Below are positions 1 through 8,263 of a DNA stretch of 64,000 bases, in pieces (within the stretch, counting starts at the first letter, position 1; every line of letters starts with the position of its first letter). Under the pieces are notes generated by a model that saw only the letters and a list, made by a program, of their open reading frames with translations, searched no databases and was not told the origin of the DNA. The translations under genes were made by a program, and so were the position numbers. The stretch comes from Agromyces sp. CF514 (lineage in GTDB: Bacteria > Actinomycetota > Actinomycetes > Actinomycetales > Microbacteriaceae), in assembly GCF_900113185.1 (NCBI RefSeq), contig NZ_FOZD01000001.1, positions 1,426,001 through 1,490,000 of the forward strand, in the 5' to 3' direction.

Positions 1-104
1 CGTGTCTTGGACGGCCGTGTCGCTCGGCTGAGCGGGCACAGGCCGGTAACGTCGCCCCCGGGCGAGCGGATGCCGCGAGCCGGCGCCGACACGACAGGAG
101 CACG

Positions 105-1442
105 ATGACCGAGCGAAACCCCGCCGAACACGACCCTGCAGGCCTCGGGGTCGCGGGCCTCGGCCCTGCCGGTCGCAACTGGGCCGGCAACCTCGCGTAC
201 GGCGCCGCGCGCCTGGCGAGGCCGACCTCGGTCGACGAGCTCGCGGAGCTGGTCGTGGCGGCGGGGCGGGGGAGCGCGTGCGTGCGTGCGCTCGGCTCGC
301 GGCACAGCTTCAACCGCATCGCCGACACCGACGGCCTGCTCGTCGAGACGTCGGGCCTGCCGACGCACGTCGAGATCGACGCCGAGGCGCGCACTGCGCG
401 CGTCTCGGCGGGCCTGCGCTACGGCGAGGTCGCCGAGGCGCTGGAGCGCGAGGGCTGGGCGCTCGCCAACCTCGCGTCGCTGCCGCACATCTCCGTGGCC
501 GGCGCGGTCGCCACGGGCACGCACGGTTCGGGCGACGCGATCGGCTCGCTCGCGACCCAGGTCGCCGCGCTCGAACTCGTCACGGCCGACGGCTCGCTGC
601 TCCGGCTCCGCCGCGGCGACCCCGACTTCGACGGCGCCGTGGTCGCGCTGGGCGCCCTCGGCATCGTCACCGCGCTCGAACTCGACATCGAGCCCAACTA
701 CGAGGTCGCGCAGACGGTGTTCGAGCGCCTCCCGCTCGAGGCCGTGCTCGCCGATCTCGACGCCGTCACGGGGCTCGCGACCTCCACGAGCCTGTTCACG
801 ACCTGGCGAGAGCCCGATGTCGTCGACCAGCTCTGGCTCAAGCAGCGAACGGATGCCGCGACATCCGCACCTCCTCGCGACGTGCTCGCGCAGATGGGCG
901 TCCGGCCCGCGACCGCGAAGCGCCACCCGCTGCCCGGCGTCTCGGCCGAGCACTGCACCGACCAGCTCGGCGTGCCCGGCGCGTGGTTCGAGCGGCTGCC
1001 GCACTTCAAGCTCGGCTTCACGCCGTCGAACGGCGACGAGCTGCAGTCGGAGTTCCTGGTGCCGCGCGAGCGGGCCGCCGATGCGATCGCCGCGGTGCGC
1101 GGTCTCGCGGACTCGATCGCGCCGCTCCTGCAGGTGACCGAGATCCGCACGGTCGCGGCCGATGCACTGTGGCTCTCGTCGTCATACGGGGGCGGCACGG
1201 TCGGCATCCACTTCACCTGGCTGCCCGACCAGCCCGCGGTCGAGGCGCTCCTGCCGACGCTGCAGGCGGCGCTCGACCCGTTCGACGCGCGACCGCACTG
1301 GGGCAAGCTGTTCGACGTCGGGTTCGCAGCGCAGCGGATGCCGCAGCGCTACGCCCGATGGGACGATTTCCGTTCGCTCGCGGCGCGGCTCGACCCGGAC
1401 CGGGTGTTCGGCAACGGCCTGCTCGAGCGCATCGGGCTCTGA
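105..1442 (+). CDS. FAD-linked alditol/lactone oxidase-like protein
   Basis: Predicted cytosolic flavoprotein oxidase of the VAO/PCMH fold (alditol oxidase, L-gulonolactone oxidase relatives), which oxidise a sugar alcohol or aldonolactone with O2. The N-terminal half is the FAD-binding domain. GSRHSFN near residues 64-70 contains the histidine (H67) that in Streptomyces alditol oxidase carries FAD covalently, and ATGTHGSG near 135-142 is the FAD pyrophosphate loop. The C-terminal half is the ALO-type substrate domain and ends with the usual DPDRVFGN. The 445 residues are slightly longer than alditol oxidase because of a Gly/Ala-rich N-terminus. An AGGAG ribosome site lies five bases before the ATG. 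It stands alone, followed by the oppositely oriented moaD. The substrate cannot be read from sequence. Confidence 0.88.
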   Translation: MTERNPAEHDPAGLGVAGLGPAGRNWAGNLAYGAARLARPTSVDELAELVVAAGRGSACVRALGSRHSFNRIADTDGLLVETSGLPTHVEIDAEARTARVSAGLRYGEVAEALEREGWALANLASLPHISVAGAVATGTHGSGDAIGSLATQVAALELVTADGSLLRLRRGDPDFDGAVVALGALGIVTALELDIEPNYEVAQTVFERLPLEAVLADLDAVTGLATSTSLFTTWREPDVVDQLWLKQRTDAATSAPPRDVLAQMGVRPATAKRHPLPGVSAEHCTDQLGVPGAWFERLPHFKLGFTPSNGDELQSEFLVPRERAADAIAAVRGLADSIAPLLQVTEIRTVAADALWLSSSYGGGTVGIHFTWLPDQPAVEALLPTLQAALDPFDARPHWGKLFDVGFAAQRMPQRYARWDDFRSLAARLDPDRVFGNGLLERIGL

Positions 1443-1467
1443 TCCGCCCGCGCCGCTACTCGCGCGC

Positions 1468-1716
1468 CTAGCCGCCCGCGAACGGCGGCAGGATGTCGAC
1501 CTGCTCGCCGAGCACGGCAGCGGGATCGCGTTCGACGCGCCCGCCCACGAGGAACGAGCCCGAGCGCATCACGCGTTCCATCGCCGCGCCGTAGCGCGCG
1601 AGCAGCGTGTCGCGCAGCGCGCCGACCGTGGCGCCGTCGCCGAGCTCGAGCTGCTCCTCCTCGACGCCGGACGCCTCGGCGGCTGCCGCGAAGTAGCGAA
1701 CGGTCACGAGGGGCAT
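1468..1716 (-). CDS. moaD: MoaD/ThiS-family sulfur carrier protein
   Basis: Small ubiquitin-fold sulfur carrier of 82 residues ending in the diagnostic Gly-Gly (PPFAGG). In molybdenum cofactor synthesis the C-terminal glycine is adenylated by MoeB and thiocarboxylated, and it then donates sulfur to make molybdopterin with MoaE. The length, the start MPLVTVRYFA and the DILPPFAGG end fit MoaD better than ThiS. The gene is divergent from the MoeB-like activating enzyme 69 bases away, which supports a functional pair. No moaE is present in the window. An assignment to ThiS or another sulfur carrier is possible but less likely, given moaA nearby. Confidence 0.88.
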   Translation of the reverse strand: MPLVTVRYFAAAAEASGVEEEQLELGDGATVGALRDTLLARYGAAMERVMRSGSFLVGGRVERDPAAVLGEQVDILPPFAGG

Positions 1717-1785
1717 GCCTCGATGCTACCCACGGTCGTCCGGCGTCGGGGCCGGGCCGCCCGGAGACCGTGCGAGGATGACGGC

Positions 1786-2979
1786 ATGAGTCCCGCACCG
1801 CTCGTCGAGCCCGGCCCGCCGCTGTCGGCCGGGCAGGTCTCGCGGTTCAGCCGGCAGCTCATGCTCCCGGGGTTCGGAGAGCTCGCCCAGCGTCGGCTCG
1901 CTGCGTCCAGGGTGCTCGTCGTGGGCGCCGGCGGGCTCGGCAGCGCGCTCGTGCCGTATCTCGCGGGCAGCGGCGTCGGCACGATCGGCATCGTCGACGA
2001 CGACACCGTCGAGCTCTCGAACCTGCACCGCCAGGTGAGCCACGGCGTCGCCGACCTCGGTCGCGAGAAGGTCGACTCGCTCGCCGACACGGTCGCCGCG
2101 ATCGACCCCGAATGCCGCGTCGTCCGCCATCGCGAACGCCTCACCTCGGCGAACGCGCTCGACGTGCTCGCCGGCTACGACCTCGTCGTCGACGGCAGCG
2201 ACAACTTCCCGACCCGTTACCTCGTGAACGATGCTGCGGTGATCCGCGGCATCCCGCTCGTGTGGGGGTCGATCCTGCGCTACCACGGCCAGGTCGGCGT
2301 GGCCTGGCGCGAGCACGGGCCCACCTACCGCGACCTGTTCCCCGTGCCGCCCTCGCCCGACGAGGTGCTCTCGTGCGCGCAGGGCGGCGTGCTGCCGAGC
2401 GTGTGCGCGTGGGTCGGCGCGCTCATGTCGACCGAGGTCGTGAAGCTGGTCACCGGCATCGGCGACCCCCTGCTCGGCCGCGTCACGACGATCGACGCCC
2501 TCTCCGGCCGCTCGCGCGAGCTGGCCTACCAGGCCATCGCCGATGCCGCGGAGATCACGTCGCTCGTCGACTACGAGGTCTTCTGCGGGCTCGCGCCGGC
2601 TCCGGCGACCGGGGCGCACGGGTCGACGGATGCCGCGCCCACCGCGCTCTCCGGGGCCGCGGCCCCGCGCGGGGTCACCGCCGCCGACGTGCTCGCCCTG
2701 GTTCGCGGCGGCGAGGCCGTGCGGCTGCTCGACGTGCGGGAGCCCGCCGAGGCGGCGCTGCGCCGCATCCACGGCAGCGAGCTCGTGCCGCTCGGCGAGC
2801 TGGCGGCGGGCGCCGAACTCGCGCCCGGCACCGGCACGCTCGTCGTCTACTGCGAGCAGGACCTCCGTTCGCGGCGCGCCGCCAGGCTGCTCCGCGAGCG
2901 CGGACACGACGACGTGGTGTTCCTCGTGGGCGGCATCGACCGCTTCGCCGGGGTCGCCGCCGATCTCATCGAACGCTGA
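1786..2979 (+). CDS. moeB: MoeB/ThiF-type adenylyltransferase fused to a rhodanese domain
   Basis: E1-like enzyme that adenylates the C-terminal glycine of a sulfur carrier (probably the adjacent MoaD), with a C-terminal rhodanese domain to supply the sulfur. The ThiF domain covers about residues 15-265: VVGAGGLGS is the nucleotide loop, DGSDNFPTRY the adenylate site, and SCAQGGVLPSVC the cysteine region. The rhodanese domain covers about 295-395, with active-site loop YCEQDLRS. The paired CxxC zinc motifs of E. coli MoeB are not evident; only FCG remains near residue 267. The start is set by GAGGA eight bases before ATG 1786. An in-frame open stretch upstream overlaps the oxidase gene antisense-style and is not used. 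A PaiB-like gene follows after 22 bases. Confidence 0.88.
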   Translation: MSPAPLVEPGPPLSAGQVSRFSRQLMLPGFGELAQRRLAASRVLVVGAGGLGSALVPYLAGSGVGTIGIVDDDTVELSNLHRQVSHGVADLGREKVDSLADTVAAIDPECRVVRHRERLTSANALDVLAGYDLVVDGSDNFPTRYLVNDAAVIRGIPLVWGSILRYHGQVGVAWREHGPTYRDLFPVPPSPDEVLSCAQGGVLPSVCAWVGALMSTEVVKLVTGIGDPLLGRVTTIDALSGRSRELAYQAIADAAEITSLVDYEVFCGLAPAPATGAHGSTDAAPTALSGAAAPRGVTAADVLALVRGGEAVRLLDVREPAEAALRRIHGSELVPLGELAAGAELAPGTGTLVVYCEQDLRSRRAARLLRERGHDDVVFLVGGIDRFAGVAADLIER

Positions 2980-3001
2980 TCATCGAACGCCGAGGAACCC
3001 C

Positions 3002-3616
3002 ATGCGCCACACCCCCCGCTACCTCATGACCGATCCCGAAGAGGTCAAGCGGCTCATCCGGGCCAACGCCTGGGCGACGTTCGTGTCGCCCGCGAGCACG
3101 GGGCTCGTGGCCTCGCACTACCCGGCGATCCTCGACGAGGACGCCGACGGCATCACGATCGTCAGCCATTTCGGCCGACCCGACGAGGTCGCGCACGAGC
3201 TCGGGCGGCACGAGATCCTCGTCATCGTGCAGGGCCCGCACGACTACGTGTCGCCCAGCTGGTACGCCGCCGGCGACGTGATCCCGACGTGGAACCACGT
3301 CACGGCCCACCTGTACGGCACGCCCGAGCTGCTCGACGACGACGAGAACTACGAGATGCTCGCGAAGCTCACCGACCACTTCGAGCGCCACCACCCGGGC
3401 GGCCGCAGCCTCGCCGACGACGAGGCCGGCACGCGCCGGGTCGCGAAGGGCACCGTCGGCCTGCGCATGCGGGTCGACCGGTTCGACGCGCGCGCGAAGC
3501 TCAGCCAGAACAAGGCTCCGGATGTCGCGGCGAACGTCATCGCGCACCTCGACGAGCGCAACCCCGGCCTCGCCGACGAGATGCGACGCGCGCACCCCGC
3601 CGAGCCGACCGCCTGA
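3002..3616 (+). CDS. PaiB-like FMN-binding split-barrel protein
   Basis: About 204 residues matching the PaiB family (FMN-binding negative transcriptional regulator, split beta-barrel fold). Family features visible are the N-terminal HTPRYLMTDPEEV, SHYPAIL, the central YVSPSWY and IPTWNHVTAH, and the C-terminal KLSQNKAPD. In Bacillus PaiB affects sporulation and protease genes, but many members are probably FMN or haem-binding enzymes, so the regulatory name is uncertain. A GAGGA site precedes the ATG. It lies 22 bases downstream of the MoeB-like gene on the same strand, probably one transcript, and converges with moaA. Confidence 0.85.
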   Translation: MRHTPRYLMTDPEEVKRLIRANAWATFVSPASTGLVASHYPAILDEDADGITIVSHFGRPDEVAHELGRHEILVIVQGPHDYVSPSWYAAGDVIPTWNHVTAHLYGTPELLDDDENYEMLAKLTDHFERHHPGGRSLADDEAGTRRVAKGTVGLRMRVDRFDARAKLSQNKAPDVAANVIAHLDERNPGLADEMRRAHPAEPTA

Positions 3617-3652
3617 CGGAGCGGCGCCTGACGGAGGCCGGCATCCGACGGT

Positions 3653-4717
3653 TCAGCCGCCGATGTAGCTCATCTCGACCTTCGGCCGCGCGGCCCGCAG
3701 CTCGGGCGTGAGCGTCGCGCGCACCTCGGAGTACCGGTCGTCGCGCGCTCCCCAGATCGCGCCCATGGCGTCGGCGAGGCCCGCGTCGTCGATGCCGCCG
3801 CGCAGCAGCGCGCGCAGGTCGTGCCCCTCCGACGCGAACAGGCAGGTGTACAGGCGCCCCTCGGTCGAGATGCGCGCGCGGTTGCAGCTTCCGCAGAACG
3901 CCTGCGTGACGCTCGAGATCACGCCGATCTCACCGCCGCCGTCGAGGTAGCGCCAACGGGTCGCCGTCTCGCCGGGGGCCATGGCCCCGACGGCCGCCAG
4001 CGGCATCCGCTCGCCGATGCGCTCGACGATCTCGGCCGACGGCACGACCTCGCCGAGTTCCCAGCCGTTCGACGTGCCGACGTCCATGTACTCGATGAAG
4101 CGCAGCGTGAACGGCGTGCCGCGGAAGTACTCGGCCATGGGCAGGATCTCGTGGTCGTTGAGGCCGCGCTTGACGACCATGTTCACCTTGACGGGGCCGA
4201 GCCCGGCGTCGTGCGCGGCCTGCATGCCATCGAGCACGCGGCCCACCGGGAACCGCACGTCGTTCATCGCCTGGAACAGCTCGTCGTCGAGCGAGTCGAG
4301 CGACACCGTGACGCGCGTGAGGCCGGCCGCCTTCAGCGACGCGGCCTTCATGGCGAGCGCGGAGCCGTTCGTCGTCAGGGCGATCTCGAGCGGCCGACCG
4401 TCGGGGGTGCGGAGTTCGGCGAGCTGGGCGATGAGCTCCTCGAGTCCGCGTCGCAGCAGCGGCTCGCCGCCCGTGAGCCGCAGCTTCTCGACCCCGTGGG
4501 CCGCGGCGACGCGCGCGATGCGCGTGATCTCCTCGAAGCTCAGCAGTTCGTCGCGGTCGAGGAACGCGTAGTCGCGCCCGAAGACCGCCTTGGGCATGCA
4601 GTACACGCAGCGGAAGTTGCAGCGGTCGGTGACCGAGATGCGCAGGTCGCGCAGCGGGCGGTCGCGCGCGTCGGAGAGCCGCCCCGTCGAGGGCAGCCGC
4701 ATCGCCGTGCTGGTCAT
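3653..4717 (-). CDS. moaA: GTP 3',8-cyclase MoaA
   Basis: Radical SAM enzyme for the first step of molybdenum cofactor synthesis, GTP to 3',8-cyclo-7,8-dihydro-GTP. The N-terminal cluster motif is CNFRCVYC near residues 33-40. The C-terminal second [4Fe-4S] site is CGSC plus a later cysteine in LYTCLF, and the catalytic C-terminal Gly-Gly is present (SYIGG). The start at 4717 (MTSTAMRL) follows a GGAAGGGG ribosome site. Longer in-frame starts would run into the polymerase gene region. The 354-residue length is typical. It is the third Moco gene in 5 kb, after moaD and moeB, with a polymerase gene just upstream on the same strand. Confidence 0.96.
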   Translation of the reverse strand: MTSTAMRLPSTGRLSDARDRPLRDLRISVTDRCNFRCVYCMPKAVFGRDYAFLDRDELLSFEEITRIARVAAAHGVEKLRLTGGEPLLRRGLEELIAQLAELRTPDGRPLEIALTTNGSALAMKAASLKAAGLTRVTVSLDSLDDELFQAMNDVRFPVGRVLDGMQAAHDAGLGPVKVNMVVKRGLNDHEILPMAEYFRGTPFTLRFIEYMDVGTSNGWELGEVVPSAEIVERIGERMPLAAVGAMAPGETATRWRYLDGGGEIGVISSVTQAFCGSCNRARISTEGRLYTCLFASEGHDLRALLRGGIDDAGLADAMGAIWGARDDRYSEVRATLTPELRAARPKVEMSYIGG

Positions 4718-4796
4718 GCCGTCCCCTTCCGTGGCGTCAACGCTAACATCGGCGAGCGGATGCCGCGGCGGGGCGTGGGGTGATCGGAACCGGCGC

Positions 4797-6032
4797 TCAC
4801 CCCCAGGTCTTGCCCGCCCAGGGGTCGTAGTCGGCCTCGAGCTCGCCCTGCTCGGGGCGTTCACCCTCGGGCACGTGTTGCAGGTTGACCCGCACGCGGT
4901 ACCAGAGCGAGCTCGAGCCGCGCATGCCGTCGACGAGCACGTCGGCCGGGTGCAGGCGCTCGACGACGTCGGGATGCCTCGCGTTCCACCGGTCGAGGGC
5001 CTCGAGCGCCTCGGGCTTCGTCTTCGCGCGCGCGATCTCGATGAGCGGCATGGTCGACGCGCGCCGCCCCGACCCGTCTCCGGCTCGCGGCGGCTTCTCG
5101 GCTGGGCCCAACTGCTCGGCCAGCCGGAGCAGCCCCTCGAGGCTTCCCACGGCGGCGGGATCGTCGATGCCGGATGCCGCGTCGCCCCGCTCGGCGTAGC
5201 GCTCGAGCACGGTCGGCACGGTGAACCGCTCGGGATGCGAGCCCCCGACCTCGCTCCAGTCGAGCGGGGTCGAGACCCTGGCGTCGGGCAGCGGGCGCAC
5301 CGAGTAGGCGGACGCGACCGTGCGGTCCTTCGCGTTCTGGTTGAAGTCGACGAACACGCTCTCGCCGCGCTCCTCCTTCCACCAGCGCGCCGAGGCCATG
5401 CCTGGCACCCGGTTCTCGACCTCGCGCGCCAGGGTCTCGGCAGCCAGCCGTACCTCGCGGAAGTCCCAGCGCGGCTCGATGCGCACGTTGATGTGCAGGC
5501 CGCGCGAGCCTGAGGTCTTCGGCCAGCCGGTGAGCCCGTGGTCCTCGAGCACCTCGCGGGCGACCATGGCGACGTCGACGATCTGCGACCAGTCGACGCC
5601 CGGCATGGGGTCGAGGTCCACGCGCAGCTCGTCGGGGTGATCGAGGTCCTCGGCGCGAACCGGGTGCGGGTTCAGGTCGAGGCATCCGAGGTTCACGACC
5701 CAGGCGAGCGCCGCGGGATTGCGGATCACGGCCTCTTCGGCCGAGGTGCCGCGGGCGTAGTGCAGCGTCGCCGTGTCGACGAAGTCGGGGTGGTTCTCGG
5801 GCACGCGCTTCTGGAAGAACGCCTCGGCGCCGATGCCCTTCACGAACCGCTTGAGCACCATCGGCCGCCCGCCGGCGCCCCGCAGCGCGCCCTCGGCGAC
5901 GGCGAGGTAGTAGTGCACGAGGTCGAGCTTGGTGATGCCAGGCTCGGGGAACACGACCTTGCCCGGGCTCGAGATGCGCACCTCGTGCCCGTCGACATCG
6001 ATCGTCGTGGCTTCGCCCTTCGAAGGACTCAC
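4797..6032 (-). CDS. Stand-alone LigD-type DNA repair polymerase (PolDom)
   Basis: Archaeo-eukaryotic primase-like polymerase domain as found in bacterial LigD, which fills or extends ends in non-homologous end joining. About 411 residues. DLDP near 139-142 holds the two metal-binding aspartates, SGSRGLH near 174-180 is the nucleotide-binding motif, and VDF near 228-230 gives the third acidic residue. There is no ligase or phosphoesterase domain, and no Ku gene in the window, so this is a separate PolDom protein as in mycobacteria. The C-terminal ~110 residues (about 300-411) are an extension beyond the polymerase core. The start is uncertain between GTG 6032 and GTG 6041; neither has a strong ribosome site. 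Confidence 0.88.
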   Translation of the reverse strand: MSPSKGEATTIDVDGHEVRISSPGKVVFPEPGITKLDLVHYYLAVAEGALRGAGGRPMVLKRFVKGIGAEAFFQKRVPENHPDFVDTATLHYARGTSAEEAVIRNPAALAWVVNLGCLDLNPHPVRAEDLDHPDELRVDLDPMPGVDWSQIVDVAMVAREVLEDHGLTGWPKTSGSRGLHINVRIEPRWDFREVRLAAETLAREVENRVPGMASARWWKEERGESVFVDFNQNAKDRTVASAYSVRPLPDARVSTPLDWSEVGGSHPERFTVPTVLERYAERGDAASGIDDPAAVGSLEGLLRLAEQLGPAEKPPRAGDGSGRRASTMPLIEIARAKTKPEALEALDRWNARHPDVVERLHPADVLVDGMRGSSSLWYRVRVNLQHVPEGERPEQGELEADYDPWAGKTWG

Positions 6033-6084
6033 GGGTTCCACACTATGGCGCGCGTCCGCCCGGCGACAGGGTCGACCGCGCGGC

Positions 6085-7029
6085 TCAGCCGACGCCGGTC
6101 GGGTCGATGACGGATGCCGCGTCGGCCCGCGAGGCCGCGGCGCGGGCGTAGGCCCGGGGCGTCTGGCCGATGACGGCGCGGAACTGCCGCGAGAAGTGCG
6201 CCTGGTCGGCGAAGCCGAGCTCGGCCGCGAGGTCTGCGAGCGGGGGAGCCTCGGCCCCCGCGAGCCGATGCGCCGCCTCCTGCATGCGGTAGCGCCCGAT
6301 GAGCCACTTCGGCGTGAGTCCGAGCCGGGCGTGCACGAGGCGTTCGAGGCCGCGCAGGCTGAGCCCGGCCTCCGCCGCGAGCTCGTCGGCGCGCACGATC
6401 GTGCGGTCGGTCTCGGCGAGCTCGACGATGCGCTGCAGCAGCACGGCCTGGTCGTCGAGCTCGACGCGTTGGCCGCGCAGCCAGGCCTCGAAGGCGGCGG
6501 CGGCGGCCGCATCGTCGCCGGCTTCGGCCGCTGCCCGCACCGGGGCGCCGAGGCGGTCGGGGTCGTGCACGCGCAGCTGCTCGACCGGCACCGAGGAGCC
6601 GACGAGCGCGTGCATCGGCCGCGGCATGAGCAGGTGCGCGACGCCGGGCTGCAGCAGCGCGCCGACGGCCCAGCCCGCCCCCTCGAGACGCTGCACGCCT
6701 CGTCCGCGCTCGGGGCCGTAGAGTGCGGCCGTTCTCGGCTCGACGACGAGGTTGGCCGACGGGTACTCGAGGATGCCCTGCTCGATCACGACGCCCTCCG
6801 GCAGCCGCCAGCGCGGCACCCAGAAGTGCCGCACGATGCCGGTCAGGTCGGGCGACGGCGCGAGTCTGGCCAGGCGCACCGGAGCCTCGGGCGAGGCCGC
6901 CTGCGTCGACGCGGCCTCGGCGAGCGGCGCGATGCCGGGCTCGTCGGCCGGCCCCGCGAGCACGCCCTTCACGGCCGCGCCCGCGCGCGTGCGCCAGTAC
7001 TCGTCGCCCGTGGGCCCGCCCCGCTGCAT
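6085..7029 (-). CDS. AraC-family transcriptional regulator
   Basis: DNA-binding regulator of 314 residues. The C-terminal ~90 residues hold the two AraC helix-turn-helix units, the second recognisable from ADLAAELGFADQAHFSRQF and the end motif GQTPRAYAR. The N-terminal part (HFWVPRWRLPEG, LEYPSANLVVE) resembles the sensor domain common in actinobacterial AraC proteins of the DUF6597 type, ligand unknown. It is divergent from the SRPBCC gene at 7149, which is its likely target. The start at 7029 is preceded by CATACT six bases upstream, so transcription may be leaderless. Confidence 0.85.
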   Translation of the reverse strand: MQRGGPTGDEYWRTRAGAAVKGVLAGPADEPGIAPLAEAASTQAASPEAPVRLARLAPSPDLTGIVRHFWVPRWRLPEGVVIEQGILEYPSANLVVEPRTAALYGPERGRGVQRLEGAGWAVGALLQPGVAHLLMPRPMHALVGSSVPVEQLRVHDPDRLGAPVRAAAEAGDDAAAAAAFEAWLRGQRVELDDQAVLLQRIVELAETDRTIVRADELAAEAGLSLRGLERLVHARLGLTPKWLIGRYRMQEAAHRLAGAEAPPLADLAAELGFADQAHFSRQFRAVIGQTPRAYARAAASRADAASVIDPTGVG

Positions 7030-7148
7030 GCCCCCAGTATGACGAGCACGACCGACGTCGCGTTTGTGCAAGACGCCCGCCTGCGGCATCCGTAGCTTTG
7101 CGGATGTCGCGGCGCACGGTCGCGACGGAACGACCTGAGGAGCAGACG

Positions 7149-7604
7149 ATGAGCGACTTCGACATGACCCTGTACATCGCGGCCGAGCCGCAGCGCGTGT
7201 GGGACGCGATCACGGGCGAGGAGGGCAGCCGTGCCGTCATGTGGGGCTCGGCGCTCCGCGGCGAGCTGACGCCGGGCAGCGGGTACGAGTACGTCGGCCC
7301 CGGGCAGGACGGCGACGAGACCGTGCACGTCTACGGCGAGGTGCTCGCGGCCGAGCCCGGGGCGCTGCTGCAACTCACCGAGCACCCCGGCCCGACGTAC
7401 CGCGAGAACCATGCCGAGCTCACGAGTCGCATGACCTGGCGCCTCGAGCCCGCCGGCGACGACCTCACCAAGCTCACCTTCACGAACGACCGGTGGAGCG
7501 ACGCGCACCCCGCCGAGGCCGAGACCGCCGAGACCTGGCCGCTCGTGCTCTCGAGCTTCAAGTCGTGGATCGAGACGGGCCGAGCCCTGCCGTTCCCGTC
7601 GTGA
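7149..7604 (+). CDS. SRPBCC (AHSA1-like) domain protein
   Basis: Protein of 151 residues with the START/Bet v1-like fold typical of AHSA1 domains: it opens FDMTLYIAAEPQRVWDAIT, has a central G-E-L-T-P-G-S-Y strand pair and ends in WPLVLSSFKSWIETG. Members bind hydrophobic ligands. Those paired with ArsR or AraC regulators are often annotated as activators or polyketide-cyclase-like proteins, without known activity. A strong GAGGAG ribosome site is present. Its divergence from the AraC gene, across about 120 bases that include the leaders, suggests co-regulation. Confidence 0.82.
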   Translation: MSDFDMTLYIAAEPQRVWDAITGEEGSRAVMWGSALRGELTPGSGYEYVGPGQDGDETVHVYGEVLAAEPGALLQLTEHPGPTYRENHAELTSRMTWRLEPAGDDLTKLTFTNDRWSDAHPAEAETAETWPLVLSSFKSWIETGRALPFPS

Positions 7605-7711
7605 CCGGCGGGCCGGTTGCGCCTGGCGCGTCGGATCTCGGGGTACTCGGAACCGGGTGCCGGGTGCAGTAGGTTCGGGTGACCCACCGAACGACGAACG
7701 CGGAGCACACC

Positions 7712-8203
7712 ATGCGGCGAATCCTCGACCTCCGGATCGTGCGGTGGGAGTTCAAGGTGCTGTACATCGCCGTCGCGTGGATCGTCGGCTTCGTCATCGT
7801 CAACGCCCTCGTCGCGATCGACACGCCGCCGCTCGTGGTGAACCTCGTCAACCTGGTCACGCTGGCCGGGGCGTTCGCCCTCGGGGTGCGCATCTTCCGC
7901 GGGCAGGGCGAGCCCGTCGACCCGCCTCGGCCTTGGTGGCGCATGACGGCGTGGCCGACCCTGAGTCGGCGGCTCGGCATCCTGTTCATCGTCGTGGCGG
8001 CGCTGGGGGTCTTCAGCGTGGCGATCGCGCTCGCGGACGTGCCCTCGCCCCGCCTCGAGGGCATGCCGGCACTCGGCACGAGGGTGGGCGGCACCCTCGA
8101 ATCGGCGGCGCTCGCCGTTCTCTACCTGCATTCGGCGTCGCGCATGAAGCGCCTCGGCATCACGAAGCCCGAGCAGTTCCCTCGGCCCGTGCGGCTGGGG
8201 TAG
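7712..8203 (+). CDS. Predicted integral membrane protein, unknown function
   Basis: Not recognised as a named family. The 163 residues contain four likely membrane segments, at about 15-35 (VLYIAVAWIVGFVIVNALVA), 40-58, 88-112 (ILFIVVAALGVFSVAIALAD) and a weaker one around 130-145. The start at ATG 7712 is chosen because GGAG lies seven bases upstream; an in-frame GTG at 7679 lacks a good site. It precedes the HerA-like gene on the same strand, but that gene has its own -10-like element. Confidence 0.65.
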   Translation: MRRILDLRIVRWEFKVLYIAVAWIVGFVIVNALVAIDTPPLVVNLVNLVTLAGAFALGVRIFRGQGEPVDPPRPWWRMTAWPTLSRRLGILFIVVAALGVFSVAIALADVPSPRLEGMPALGTRVGGTLESAALAVLYLHSASRMKRLGITKPEQFPRPVRLG

Positions 8204-8250
8204 CACGGCGTGCCGCACTCGCGGCCTGTCGCCCCGGCGAGGTACGTCGC

Positions 8251-8263
8251 TAGCATGGCGACA
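8251..8263 (+). promoter_or_regulatory. Leaderless-type -10 element (TAGCAT) of the HerA-like gene
   Basis: TAGCAT at 8251-8256 is followed by six bases and then ATG 8263, so the expected +1 coincides with the A of the start codon. No Shine-Dalgarno sequence could fit. Read as a leaderless promoter; inference from geometry. Confidence 0.5.

Noticed and set aside
1..104. Possible 3' end of an upstream gene (a frame closing at 29-31)
   Set aside because: Too short to support; no motif.
278..1471. Long open frames overlapping the oxidase gene in other frames
   Set aside because: Arg/Ala-rich translations typical of off-frame reading of high-GC genes; no motifs or ribosome sites.
1162..1785. 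N-terminal extension of the MoeB-like frame
   Set aside because: It overlaps the oxidase and antisense moaD; the conserved domain begins after ATG 1786, which has a ribosome site.
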